From: a virus
Strand: one strand, 5' to 3'
IMG/VR virus record: IMGVR_UViG_3300043469_000556
Coordinates: 1 to 50,198 of that record
Length of the DNA: 50,198 nucleotides
Numbering within the stretch: the stretch's first letter is position 1; every line of letters starts with the position of its first letter. The notes under the pieces are model-generated. The model searched no databases. It saw only the letters and a list, made by a program, of their open reading frames with translations, and had not been told where the DNA came from. A program made the translations under genes and the position numbers. Shown here piece by piece: positions 43,101 to 50,198 of the stretch.

Positions 43101-46100
43101 CAGGAACTAGCGGAACAAGTGGCACAGATGGTTCTTCAGGAACTAGCGGAACAGATGGTTCTTCAGGAACAAGTGGAACAAGTGGAACAGATGGTTCTTC
43201 AGGAACTAGCGGAACAGATGGTTCTTCAGGAACAAGTGGAACAAGTGGAACAGATGGTTCTTCAGGAACTAGCGGAACAGATGGTTCTTCAGGAACAAGT
43301 GGAACAAGTGGAACAGATGGTTCTTCAGGAACTAGCGGAAGTTCAGGTTCAAGTGGTGATAGTGGTTCTTCAGGAACTAGCGGAACAAGTGGTTCAAGTG
43401 GTTCTTCAGGAGATAGTGGTTCTTCAGGAACTAGCGGAACAAGTGGTTCTTCAGGAGATAGTGGTTCTTCAGGAACAAGTGGTTCATCGGGTTCAAGTGG
43501 TACAGATGGTTCTTCAGGAACAAGCGGTTCATCGGGTTCAAGTGGTACAGATGGTTCTTCAGGAACAAGCGGAACATCAGGGTCTAGTGGAACAAGTGGT
43601 ACAGATGGTTCTTCAGGAACTAGCGGAACAAGTGGAACAGATGGTTCTTCAGGAACTAGCGGAACAAGTGGAACAGATGGTTCTTCAGGAACTAGCGGAA
43701 GTTCAGGTTCAAGTGGTGATAGTGGTTCTTCAGGAACTAGCGGAAGTTCAGGTTCAAGTGGTGATAGTGGTTCTTCAGGAACTAGCGGAACAGATGGTTC
43801 TTCAGGAACAAGTGGAACAAGTGGAACAGATGGTTCTTCAGGAACTAGCGGAACAAGTGGAACAGATGGTTCTTCAGGAACTAGCGGAACAAGTGGAACA
43901 GATGGTTCTTCAGGAACTAGCGGAACAAGTGGAACAGATGGTTCTTCAGGAACAAGTGGAACTAGCGGAACAGATGGTTCTTCAGGAACAAGTGGTACAG
44001 ATGGTTCTTCAGGAACTAGCGGAACAAGTGGTTCAAGTGGTACATCAGGCACAGATGGTTCTTCAGGAACTAGCGGAACAAGTGGCACAGATGGTTCTTC
44101 AGGAACAAGTGGCACAAGTGGAACATCAGGTTCAAGTGGAACAAGTGGGGGAAATGGTATATCTGCGGGACAAATTTATTATTTCAACGAAAGTCAGAAT
44201 AGTGATGTTTCAGGATATAAAGTGTTATCAACAGAACCATCAACCGCAACAACACAAACGGTTACAACAAATTTAACGGGAAATCAACAAAATGTTTTAG
44301 TTTCTGATTACATAACACCACAATTAGGTTTTTCGGTAATTCCAGGTGGTGTACAAAGATTTCATTTACACTATCTAAAACAAGCATCAAATGATAATAT
44401 AGATGCATATGTTGAAATTCAATTAACGGATTCAAGTGGAACTCCAATAGGTCCAACAATAACATCTAACATTGCCTTAATTGGTTGGGTAAGTAATGTG
44501 ATACCAGTTGAGGTAAATGTTGATATAGTAATACCGACAACAACAATTGACCCAACAAATAGAATGATTGTTAGGTTATATTTGAATAATGAGACATCAT
44601 CGTCAAAATCGGTAGTATATTATACTGAAGGTAATTCATATTATTCTTTTGTATTAACATCGGTTGGTGCAATTGCGGGTTCTTCAGGAACAAGTGGGTC
44701 ATCAGGTATAAGTGGTTCATCAGGTTCAAGTGGAAGTTCAGGTTCAAGCGGTGATAGTGGTTCTTCAGGAACTAGCGGAACAAGTGGTTCTTCAGGAGAT
44801 AGTGGTTCTTCAGGAACTAGCGGAACATCTGGTGGTTCAGGAAGTTCAGGTTCAAGTGGTTCTTCAGGAACTAGCGGAACAAGTGGTTCAAGTGGTTCTT
44901 CAGGAACTAGCGGAACATCTGGTAGTTCAGGAACTTCAGGGTCTAGTGGTATTAGTGGGGTGAACGGTTCTTCAGGAACTAGCGGAACAGATGGTAGTTC
45001 AGGAACTAGCGGAACAAGTGGTTCTTCAGGAGATAGTGGTTCTTCAGGAACTAGTGGAACATCAGGTTCAAGTGGAAGTTCAGGCTCAAGCGGAAGTTCA
45101 GGTTCAAGCGGTTCTTCAGGAACTAGCGGAACATCAGGTTCAAGTGGTACTTCAGGAACTAGCGGAACATCTGGCTCAAGTGGAAGTTCAGGTTCAAGTG
45201 GTTCTTCAGGAGATAGTGGTTCTTCAGGAACTAGTGGAACATCAGGTTCAAGTGGAAGTTCAGGCTCAAGCGGAAGTTCAGGTTCAAGTGGTACTTCAGG
45301 AACTAGCGGAACAAGTGGTTCAAGTGGAAGTTCAGGTTCAAGTGGTTCTTCAGGAACAAGCGGTTCAAGTGGAAGTTCAGGTTCAAGTGGAAGTTCAGGT
45401 TCAAGCGGTTCTTCAGGAACTAGCGGAACATCAGGTTCAAGTGGTTCTTCAGGAACTAGCGGAACAAGTGGTTCTTCAGGAACTAGTGGTTCAAGCGGTT
45501 CTTCAGGAACTAGCGGAACATCAGGTTCAAGTGGTACTTCAGGAACTAGCGGAACATCTGGCTCAAGTGGAAGTTCAGGTTCAAGTGGTTCTTCAGGAGA
45601 TAGTGGTTCTTCAGGAACTAGTGGAACATCAGGTTCAAGTGGAAGTTCAGGCTCAAGCGGAAGTTCAGGTTCAAGTGGTACTTCAGGAACTAGCGGAACA
45701 AGTGGTTCAAGTGGAAGTTCAGGTTCAAGTGGTTCTTCAGGAACAAGCGGTTCAAGTGGAAGTTCAGGTTCAAGTGGAAGTTCAGGTTCAAGCGGTTCTT
45801 CAGGAACTAGCGGAACATCAGGTTCAAGTGGTTCTTCAGGAACTAGCGGAACAAGTGGTTCTTCAGGAACTAGTGGTTCAAGTGGTTCTTCAGGAACTAG
45901 CGGAACATCAGGGTCTAGTGGTTCTTCAGGAACAAGTGGCTCAAGTGGAAGTTCAGGTTCAAGTGGTTCTTCAGGAACTAGCGGAACATCAGGTTCTTCA
46001 GGAACAAGTGGCTCAAGTGGAAGTTCAGGTTCAAGTGGTTCTTCAGGAACTAGCGGAACAAGTGGTTCAAGTGGAAGTTCAGGCTCAAGCGGTAGTAGTG

Positions 46101-49100
46101 GAAGTTCAGGTTCAAGCGGAACAAGTGGAAGTTCAGGTTCAAGTGGTACTTCAGGAACTAGCGGAACAAGTGGTTCTTCAGGAACTAGTGGTTCAAGTGG
46201 TTCTTCAGGAACTAGCGGAACATCAGGGTCTAGTGGTTCTTCAGGAACAAGTGGCTCAAGTGGAAGTTCAGGTTCAAGTGGTTCTTCAGGAACTAGCGGA
46301 ACATCAGGTTCTTCAGGAACAAGTGGCTCAAGTGGAAGTTCAGGTTCAAGTGGTTCTTCAGGAACTAGCGGAACAAGTGGTTCAAGTGGAAGTTCAGGCT
46401 CAAGCGGTAGTAGTGGAAGTTCAGGTTCAAGCGGAACAAGTGGAAGTTCAGGTTCAAGTGGTACTTCAGGAACTAGCGGAACAAGTGGTTCTTCAGGAAC
46501 TAGTGGCTCAAGTGGTTCTTCAGGAACTAGCGGAACATCAGGGTCTAGTGGTTCTTCAGGAACAAGTGGCTCAAGTGGAAGTTCAGGCTCAAGTGGTTCT
46601 TCAGGAACTAGCGGAACATCAGGTTCTTCAGGAACTAGCGGAACATCAGGTTCTTCAGGAACTAGCGGAACATCAGGTTCAAGTGGTTCTTCAGGAACTA
46701 GCGGAACATCAGGTTCTTCAGGAACTAGCGGAACATCAGGTTCTTCAGGAACTAGCGGAACAAGTGGAACATCAGGTTCAAGTGGTAGTAGTGGTTCTTC
46801 AGGAACTAGCGGAACAAGTGGTTCAAGTGGAAGTTCAGGCTCAAGCGGTTCTTCAGGAACAAGCGGTTCAAGTGGTAGTAGTGGAAGTTCAGGTTCAAGT
46901 GGTTCTTCAGGAACTAGCGGAACAAGCGGTTCAAGTGGAAGTTCAGGCTCAAGCGGTAGTAGTGGTTCTTCAGGAACTAGCGGAACATCAGGTTCTTCAG
47001 GAACTAGCGGAACAAGTGGCTCAAGTGGCTCAAGTGGCTCAAGTGGAAGTTCAGGTTCAAGTGGAAGTTCAGGTTCAAGTGGTTCTTCAGGAACAAGCGG
47101 AACAAGCGGAACATCAGGTTCTTCAGGAACTAGCGGTTCAAGTGGAAGTTCAGGTTCAAGTGGTACTTCAGGAACTACCGGAACAAGTGGTTATGATGGT
47201 AACGACGGGTCAAATAGCGGAAGATGGGCTTGGAAAGGAACAGGCGCTTATGCAGACCCTGGAGTGAACGGTTTTATTACAGACAATGCAAGTTTAGGTG
47301 GTGTTCAATACATTTCAATATCAAGATATGATATAAATGGAACTGACTATGGTAAATGGTTACTTGGTTTATATAATCTCTATGCTTCAGGTAACCAAGG
47401 ATATCTACAAATTACAAATGTAGGTAATAATTCAGTTATTGGTATATGGCCAATTATTGGTGTTGCTAATAGTGTTACTTATACAGATATTGCGGTATCC
47501 TTACCGTTAGCCGCAAATGGGTCTTTGGCCGGTAAAACGGTGTTTACAATTTCATGGGTCTTCAACGGTTTAAACGGTACTTCAGGTACTAGCGGTTCTT
47601 CAGGTTCAAGTGGTACTTCAGGAACTAGAGGAACATCAGGGTCTAGTGGAACTAGTGGAACATCAGGGTCTAGTGGTTCAAGCGGAACAAGTGGTACAGA
47701 TGGTTCTTCAGGAACTAGCGGAACATCAGGTTCTTCAGGAACTAGCGGAACATCAGGTTCAAGTGGTACTTCAGGAACAAATGGTTCTTCAGGAACTAGC
47801 GGAACAAACGGTTCAAGTGGTTCTTCAGGAACTAGCGGAAGTAGTGGTTCTTCAGGAACTAGCGGTTCAAGTGGTTCAAGTGGAAGTTCAGGTTCAAGCG
47901 GTTCTTCAGGTTCTTCAGGAACATCAGGTTCAAGTGGAAGTTCAGGTTCAAGTGGCTCAAGTGGTTCTTCAGGAACAAGTGGTTCTTCAGGAACTAGCGG
48001 AACATCAGGCTCAAGTGGAAGTTCAGGTTCAAGCGGTTCTTCAGGTTCTTCAGGAACTAGCGGAACATCTGGCTCAAGTGGAAGTTCAGGTTCAAGCGGT
48101 AGTAGTGGTACTTCAGGAACAAGTGGTTCTTCAGGAACTAGCGGAACATCAGGTTCTTCAGGAACTTCAGGTACTAGCGGTTCAAGTGGAAGTTCAGGTT
48201 CAAGTGGTTCTTCAGGGACTAGCGGAACAAGTGGTTCATCAGGAACTAGCGGGACTTCTGGCTCAAGTGGTAGTTCAGGTTCAAGCGGTTCAAGTGGTTC
48301 TTCAGGAACTAGCGGGACTTCTGGCTCAAGTGGTAGTTCAGGTTCAAGTGGAAGTTCAGGTTCAAGTGGAACTAGCGGAACGAGTGGTTCAAGTGGAAGT
48401 TCAGGTTCAAGCGGTAGTAGTGGTACTTCAGGTTCTTCAGGAACAAGCGGAACAAGTGGTTCAAGCGGTAGTAGTGGTTCTTCAGGAACTAGCGGTAGTT
48501 CAGGTTCAAGTGGTTCTTCAGGAACTAGCGGAACAAGTGGTTCAAGTGGTTCAAGTGGAAGTTCAGGTTCAAGCGGTAGTTCAGGCTCAAGTGGTTCTTC
48601 AGGAACTAGCGGTAGTTCAGGTTCAAGTGGAAGTTCAGGTTCAAGTGGTTCTTCAGGAACTAGCGGAACATCAGGTTCAAGTGGAACTAGTGGAACATCA
48701 GGTTCAAGCGGTAGTAGTGGTTCTTCAGGAACTAGCGGTAGTTCAGGTTCAAGTGGTTCTTCAGGAACTAGCGGTTCAAGTGGAACTAGCGGAACAAGTG
48801 GTTCAAGTGGTTCTTCAGGAACTAGCGGTAGTTCAGGTTCAAGCGGAAGTTCAGGCTCAAGTGGTTCTTCAGGAACTAGCGGTAGTTCAGGTTCAAGTGG
48901 AAGTTCTGGCTCAAGCGGTAGTAGTGGAAGTTCAGGTTCAAGCGGAACAAGTGGTTCTTCAGGAACTAGCGGTAGTTCAGGTTCAAGCGGTAGTTCAGGT
49001 TCAAGTGGAACTAGCGGAACAAGTGGCTCAAGTGGAAGTTCAGGTTCAAGCGGAAGTTCAGGTTCAAGTGGAACTAGCGGAACAAGTGGCTCAAGTGGAA

Positions 49101-50198
49101 GTTCAGGTTCAAGCGGTAGTTCAGGTTCAAGTGGAAGTTCAGGTTCAAGCGGTACAAGTGGTTCTTCAGGAACTAGCGGAACAAGTGGTTCAAGTGGAAG
49201 TTCAGGTTCAAGCGGTTCAAGTGGAAGTTCAGGTTCAAGTGGTTCTTCAGGAACTAGCGGAACATCAGGTTCAAGTGGAACTAGTGGAACATCAGGTTCA
49301 AGCGGTTCTTCAGGAACTAGTGGTTCAAGTGGAAGTTCTGGCTCAAGCGGTAGTAGTGGAAGTTCAGGTTCAAGCGGAACAAGTGGTTCTTCAGGAACTA
49401 GCGGAACAAGTGGAAGTTCAGGTTCAAGTGGAAGTTCAGGGTCAAGCGGAAGTTCAGGGTCAAGCGGTACTTCAGGAACTAGAGGAACTAGCGGAACATC
49501 AGGTTCTTCAGGAACTAGCGGAACAAGTGGTTCAAGTGGAAGTTCAGGTTCAAGTGGTTCTTCAGGAACTAGCGGAACAAGCGGTTCAAGTGGAAGTTCA
49601 GGCTCAAGCGGTAGTAGTGGTTCTTCAGGAACTAGCGGAACATCTGGTTCAAGTGGAAGTTCAGGTTCAAGCGGTAGTAGTGGTTCTTCAGGAACTAGCG
49701 GAACAAGTGGTTCAAGTGGAAGTTCAGGCTCAAGTGGTTCTTCAGGAACTAGCGGAACAAGTGGTTCAAGTGGAAGTTCAGGTTCAAGTGGTTCTTCAGG
49801 AACTAGCGGAACAAGCGGTTCAAGTGGAAGTTCAGGCTCAAGTGGTTCTTCAGGAACTAGTGGAACTAGAGGAACATCAGGTTCTTCAGGAACTAGCGGA
49901 ACAAGTGGTTCAAGTGGAAGTTCAGGTTCAAGTGGTTCTTCAGGAACTAGCGGAACATCTGGTTCAAGTGGAAGTTCAGGTTCAAGCGGTAGTAGTGGAA
50001 GTTCAGGCTCAAGCGGTAGTAGTGGTTCTTCAGGAACTAGCGGAACAAGTGGTTCAAGTGGAAGTTCAGGTTCAAGTGGTTCTTCAGGAACTAGTGGAAC
50101 TAGAGGAACATCAGGTTCTTCAGGAACTAGCGGTTCAAGTGGAAGTTCAGGTTCAAGTGGTTCTTCAGGAACTAGCGGTTCAAGTGGAAGTTCAGGTT
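40187..50198 (+). CDS. Giant collagen-like Gly-X-Y fibre (3' partial)
   Basis: The ATG at 40187 opens a single frame with no stop to the right edge, at least 3337 residues. Residues 1-206 are a beta-rich head (MPFPYKNPLNAQLSIGPYTV, a WMEVANLSDLSLTFSG strand pair). From about residue 207 the chain is Gly at every third position, with X-Y almost only Ser or Thr (GSS, GTS) plus GND, GDS, GTD, GIS, GVN and rare GTR. Two non-collagen beta islands interrupt it, near residues 1322-1502 and 2336-2463. Proline is nearly absent from the repeats. Phage collagens form trimeric stalks; this one may be a very long host-contact fibre. The DNA repeat makes several other frames look open, but only this one is coherent across the islands. 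Confidence 0.9.
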   Translation, partial: MPFPYKNPLNAQLSIGPYTVARNSVQGTDYSVLGIGGWMEVANLSDLSLTFSGIGLQTLSANTIPINLYIGNGTPFNPSYINLNSDNFSSGRRRIGMIAYVNETGFAYQYQIDNYETLWNAATGATGTVTFNPYDTQVKNNSVAGQNFINAWTGSTIEGVSGTTRTNARWRIFPEDCCLTGGTYFSATSQLDLYNSDGTTVVVTGITASGGGSGTSGSSGTSGSSGSSGTSGTSGSSGSSGNDGSSGTSGTSGSSGSSGTSGTSGSSGSSGSSGSSGNNGSSGTSGTSGSSGISGVNGSSGTSGTSGSSGSSGSSGDSGSSGSSGSSGSSGDSGSSGTSGTSGSSGSSGSSGSSGDSGSSGTSGTSGSSGSSGDSGSSGTSGTSGSSGSSGSSGTSGSSGSSGNDGSSGTSGSSGSSGSSGSSGSSGNDGSSGTSGTSGSSGSSGSSGSSGDSGSSGTSGTSGSSGSSGDSGSSGTSGSSGSSGDSGSSGTSGSSGSSGNDGSSGTSGSSGSSGSSGSSGSSGNDGSSGTSGTSGSSGTSGTSGSSGSSGSSGSSGNDGSSGTSGSSGSSGNDGSSGTSGTSGSSGVSGSSGTSGSSGSSGNDGSSGTSGTSGSSGSSGSSGDSGSSGTSGSSGSSGSSGSSGSSGNDGSSGTSGTSGSSGISGVNGSSGTSGTSGSSGSSGTSGSSGSSGDSGSSGTSGSSGSSGSSGTSGSSGSSGSSGTSGSSGSSGNDGSSGTSGTSGSSGSSGSSGDSGSSGTSGTSGTDGSSGTSGSSGSSGDSGSSGTSGTSGSSGDSGSSGTSGTSGSSGSSGSSGDSGSSGTSGTSGIDGSSGTSGTSGTDGSSGTSGTSGTDGSSGTSGTSGTDGSSGTSGSSGSSGDSGSSGTSGSSGSSGDSGSSGTSGSSGSSGDSGSSGTSGTSGSSGTDGSSGTSGTDGSSGTNGTSGSSGTSGTDGSSGTSGTSGSSGTSGTDGSSGTSGTSGTDGSSGTSGTDGSSGTSGTSGTDGSSGTSGTDGSSGTSGTSGTDGSSGTSGTDGSSGTSGTSGTDGSSGTSGSSGSSGDSGSSGTSGTSGSSGSSGDSGSSGTSGTSGSSGDSGSSGTSGSSGSSGTDGSSGTSGSSGSSGTDGSSGTSGTSGSSGTSGTDGSSGTSGTSGTDGSSGTSGTSGTDGSSGTSGSSGSSGDSGSSGTSGSSGSSGDSGSSGTSGTDGSSGTSGTSGTDGSSGTSGTSGTDGSSGTSGTSGTDGSSGTSGTSGTDGSSGTSGTSGTDGSSGTSGTDGSSGTSGTSGSSGTSGTDGSSGTSGTSGTDGSSGTSGTSGTSGSSGTSGGNGISAGQIYYFNESQNSDVSGYKVLSTEPSTATTQTVTTNLTGNQQNVLVSDYITPQLGFSVIPGGVQRFHLHYLKQASNDNIDAYVEIQLTDSSGTPIGPTITSNIALIGWVSNVIPVEVNVDIVIPTTTIDPTNRMIVRLYLNNETSSSKSVVYYTEGNSYYSFVLTSVGAIAGSSGTSGSSGISGSSGSSGSSGSSGDSGSSGTSGTSGSSGDSGSSGTSGTSGGSGSSGSSGSSGTSGTSGSSGSSGTSGTSGSSGTSGSSGISGVNGSSGTSGTDGSSGTSGTSGSSGDSGSSGTSGTSGSSGSSGSSGSSGSSGSSGTSGTSGSSGTSGTSGTSGSSGSSGSSGSSGDSGSSGTSGTSGSSGSSGSSGSSGSSGTSGTSGTSGSSGSSGSSGSSGTSGSSGSSGSSGSSGSSGSSGTSGTSGSSGSSGTSGTSGSSGTSGSSGSSGTSGTSGSSGTSGTSGTSGSSGSSGSSGSSGDSGSSGTSGTSGSSGSSGSSGSSGSSGTSGTSGTSGSSGSSGSSGSSGTSGSSGSSGSSGSSGSSGSSGTSGTSGSSGSSGTSGTSGSSGTSGSSGSSGTSGTSGSSGSSGTSGSSGSSGSSGSSGTSGTSGSSGTSGSSGSSGSSGSSGTSGTSGSSGSSGSSGSSGSSGSSGTSGSSGSSGTSGTSGTSGSSGTSGSSGSSGTSGTSGSSGSSGTSGSSGSSGSSGSSGTSGTSGSSGTSGSSGSSGSSGSSGTSGTSGSSGSSGSSGSSGSSGSSGTSGSSGSSGTSGTSGTSGSSGTSGSSGSSGTSGTSGSSGSSGTSGSSGSSGSSGSSGTSGTSGSSGTSGTSGSSGTSGTSGSSGSSGTSGTSGSSGTSGTSGSSGTSGTSGTSGSSGSSGSSGTSGTSGSSGSSGSSGSSGTSGSSGSSGSSGSSGSSGTSGTSGSSGSSGSSGSSGSSGTSGTSGSSGTSGTSGSSGSSGSSGSSGSSGSSGSSGSSGTSGTSGTSGSSGTSGSSGSSGSSGTSGTTGTSGYDGNDGSNSGRWAWKGTGAYADPGVNGFITDNASLGGVQYISISRYDINGTDYGKWLLGLYNLYASGNQGYLQITNVGNNSVIGIWPIIGVANSVTYTDIAVSLPLAANGSLAGKTVFTISWVFNGLNGTSGTSGSSGSSGTSGTRGTSGSSGTSGTSGSSGSSGTSGTDGSSGTSGTSGSSGTSGTSGSSGTSGTNGSSGTSGTNGSSGSSGTSGSSGSSGTSGSSGSSGSSGSSGSSGSSGTSGSSGSSGSSGSSGSSGTSGSSGTSGTSGSSGSSGSSGSSGSSGTSGTSGSSGSSGSSGSSGTSGTSGSSGTSGTSGSSGTSGTSGSSGSSGSSGSSGTSGTSGSSGTSGTSGSSGSSGSSGSSGSSGTSGTSGSSGSSGSSGSSGSSGTSGTSGSSGSSGSSGSSGTSGSSGTSGTSGSSGSSGSSGTSGSSGSSGSSGTSGTSGSSGSSGSSGSSGSSGSSGSSGTSGSSGSSGSSGSSGSSGTSGTSGSSGTSGTSGSSGSSGSSGTSGSSGSSGSSGTSGSSGTSGTSGSSGSSGTSGSSGSSGSSGSSGSSGTSGSSGSSGSSGSSGSSGSSGSSGTSGSSGTSGSSGSSGSSGSSGTSGTSGSSGSSGSSGSSGSSGTSGTSGSSGSSGSSGSSGSSGSSGSSGTSGSSGTSGTSGSSGSSGSSGSSGSSGSSGSSGTSGTSGSSGTSGTSGSSGSSGTSGSSGSSGSSGSSGSSGSSGTSGSSGTSGTSGSSGSSGSSGSSGSSGSSGTSGTRGTSGTSGSSGTSGTSGSSGSSGSSGSSGTSGTSGSSGSSGSSGSSGSSGTSGTSGSSGSSGSSGSSGSSGTSGTSGSSGSSGSSGSSGTSGTSGSSGSSGSSGSSGTSGTSGSSGSSGSSGSSGTSGTRGTSGSSGTSGTSGSSGSSGSSGSSGTSGTSGSSGSSGSSGSSGSSGSSGSSGSSGTSGTSGSSGSSGSSGSSGTSGTRGTSGSSGTSGSSGSSGSSGSSGTSGSSGSSG
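40808..44149 (+). repeat. Collagen-like coding repeat, block 1
   Basis: Nine-base Gly-X-Y codon triplets built from GGT TCT TCA, GGA ACT AGC, GGA ACA TCA and relatives. This block holds nearly all Asp-containing triplets: GND and GDS early, GTD later. Confidence 0.95.
45110..45910 (+). repeat. 387-base segmental duplication inside block 2
   Basis: The run beginning TTCTTCAGGAGATAGTGG at 45202 recurs at 45589 with the same order of triplets for most of the length. The period is 43 nine-base units (129 residues). Confidence 0.75.
45840..46600 (+). repeat. 315-base segmental duplication inside block 2
   Basis: The marker GGGTCTAGTGGTTCTTCAGG occurs at 45911, 46226 and 46541, giving two full copies and part of a third. 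The period is 35 nine-base units (105 residues). Confidence 0.75.
47575..50198 (+). repeat. Collagen-like coding repeat, block 3 (to window edge)
   Basis: Almost pure Ser/Thr triplets with scarce GTR and GTN. After about 47830 I saw no Asp codon. A GGAACTAGAGG marker at 49862 recurs at 50096 (234 bases, 26 units). The repeat continues beyond the window. Confidence 0.95.

Larger units (their letters stand above)
44684..47190 (+). repeat. Collagen-like coding repeat, block 2
   Basis: Gly-Ser-Ser and Gly-Thr-Ser triplets with few Asp codons. It contains two families of long internal duplication, with periods of 387 and 315 bases. Confidence 0.95.

Noticed and set aside
40753-44115. Long minus-strand open frame reading as PLVPEEPSVPLVP repeats
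   Set aside because: It is the antisense of the collagen-like Gly-X-Y repeat. Stops are absent only because of the repeated codons, and it does not continue coherently through the non-repetitive islands.
40791-47267. Several plus-strand open frames reading as VLQELAEHQVQ-type repeats
   Set aside because: They lie in another frame of the collagen-like gene and are broken up at the islands, whereas the Gly-X-Y frame from 40187 runs without a stop.
40808-50198. CRISPR array or satellite DNA as an explanation of the long repeat
   Set aside because: Units are nine bases, without spacers, and keep a single coding frame with synonymous variation; this is a coding repeat.

Overview
The window is part of the genome of a large, A+T-rich, tailed bacteriophage with a T4-like (myovirus) head and tail plan. 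The likely host is a member of the Bacteroidota, probably a flavobacterium. The phage assignment rests on a recognisable run of head genes: large terminase, gp20-like portal, gp21-like prohead protease, acidic scaffold and gp23-like major capsid protein. A gp5-like baseplate hub and a gp55-like late sigma factor support it. The host assignment is inference from four signs: start sites almost without Shine-Dalgarno sequences, a phage-encoded ribosomal protein bS21 of Bacteroidota type, a small secreted protein with a flavobacterial-style signal peptide, and codon and base composition.

Layout. Positions 1-10.9 kb hold the head module on the plus strand, interrupted by the minus-strand bS21 gene and closed by a terminator after the capsid gene. 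Positions 11.0-14.7 kb form an accessory patch: an HNH endonuclease directly behind the capsid gene, then small proteins on both strands, several with a short amphipathic element ending in a possible prohead-protease site. Positions 14.7-21.0 kb (minus) hold tail and baseplate genes. Positions 21.0-31.7 kb (minus) hold the late sigma factor, a glycosyltransferase, methyltransferase and cytidylyltransferase cluster, a PhoH-like ATPase, dUTPase and a DEDD exonuclease. Positions 31.8-34.4 kb (minus) are a self-contained five-gene unit of unknown role, with its own promoter-like element and terminator. Positions 34.4-50.2 kb (plus) form the adhesin and fibre region. It contains a 1215-residue protein ending in a papain-like cysteine protease domain, small structural proteins, a Pro-Thr-stalked fibre, and an enormous collagen-like Gly-X-Y protein (at least 3337 residues) that runs off the right edge.

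How it fits together. A TATTTAT-type element lies 12-29 bases upstream of at least eleven start codons of virion or virion-like genes on both strands. It is a good candidate for the late promoter read by the gp55-like sigma factor. Scaffold plus capsid, the 31.8-34.4 kb operon and the protease-adhesin each sit between such an element and a rho-independent terminator. The glycosyltransferase cluster may decorate the virion, and the Ser/Thr-saturated fibres are obvious candidate acceptors. No intergenic gap reaches 300 bases. No tRNA, rRNA, CRISPR array or insertion sequence was seen.
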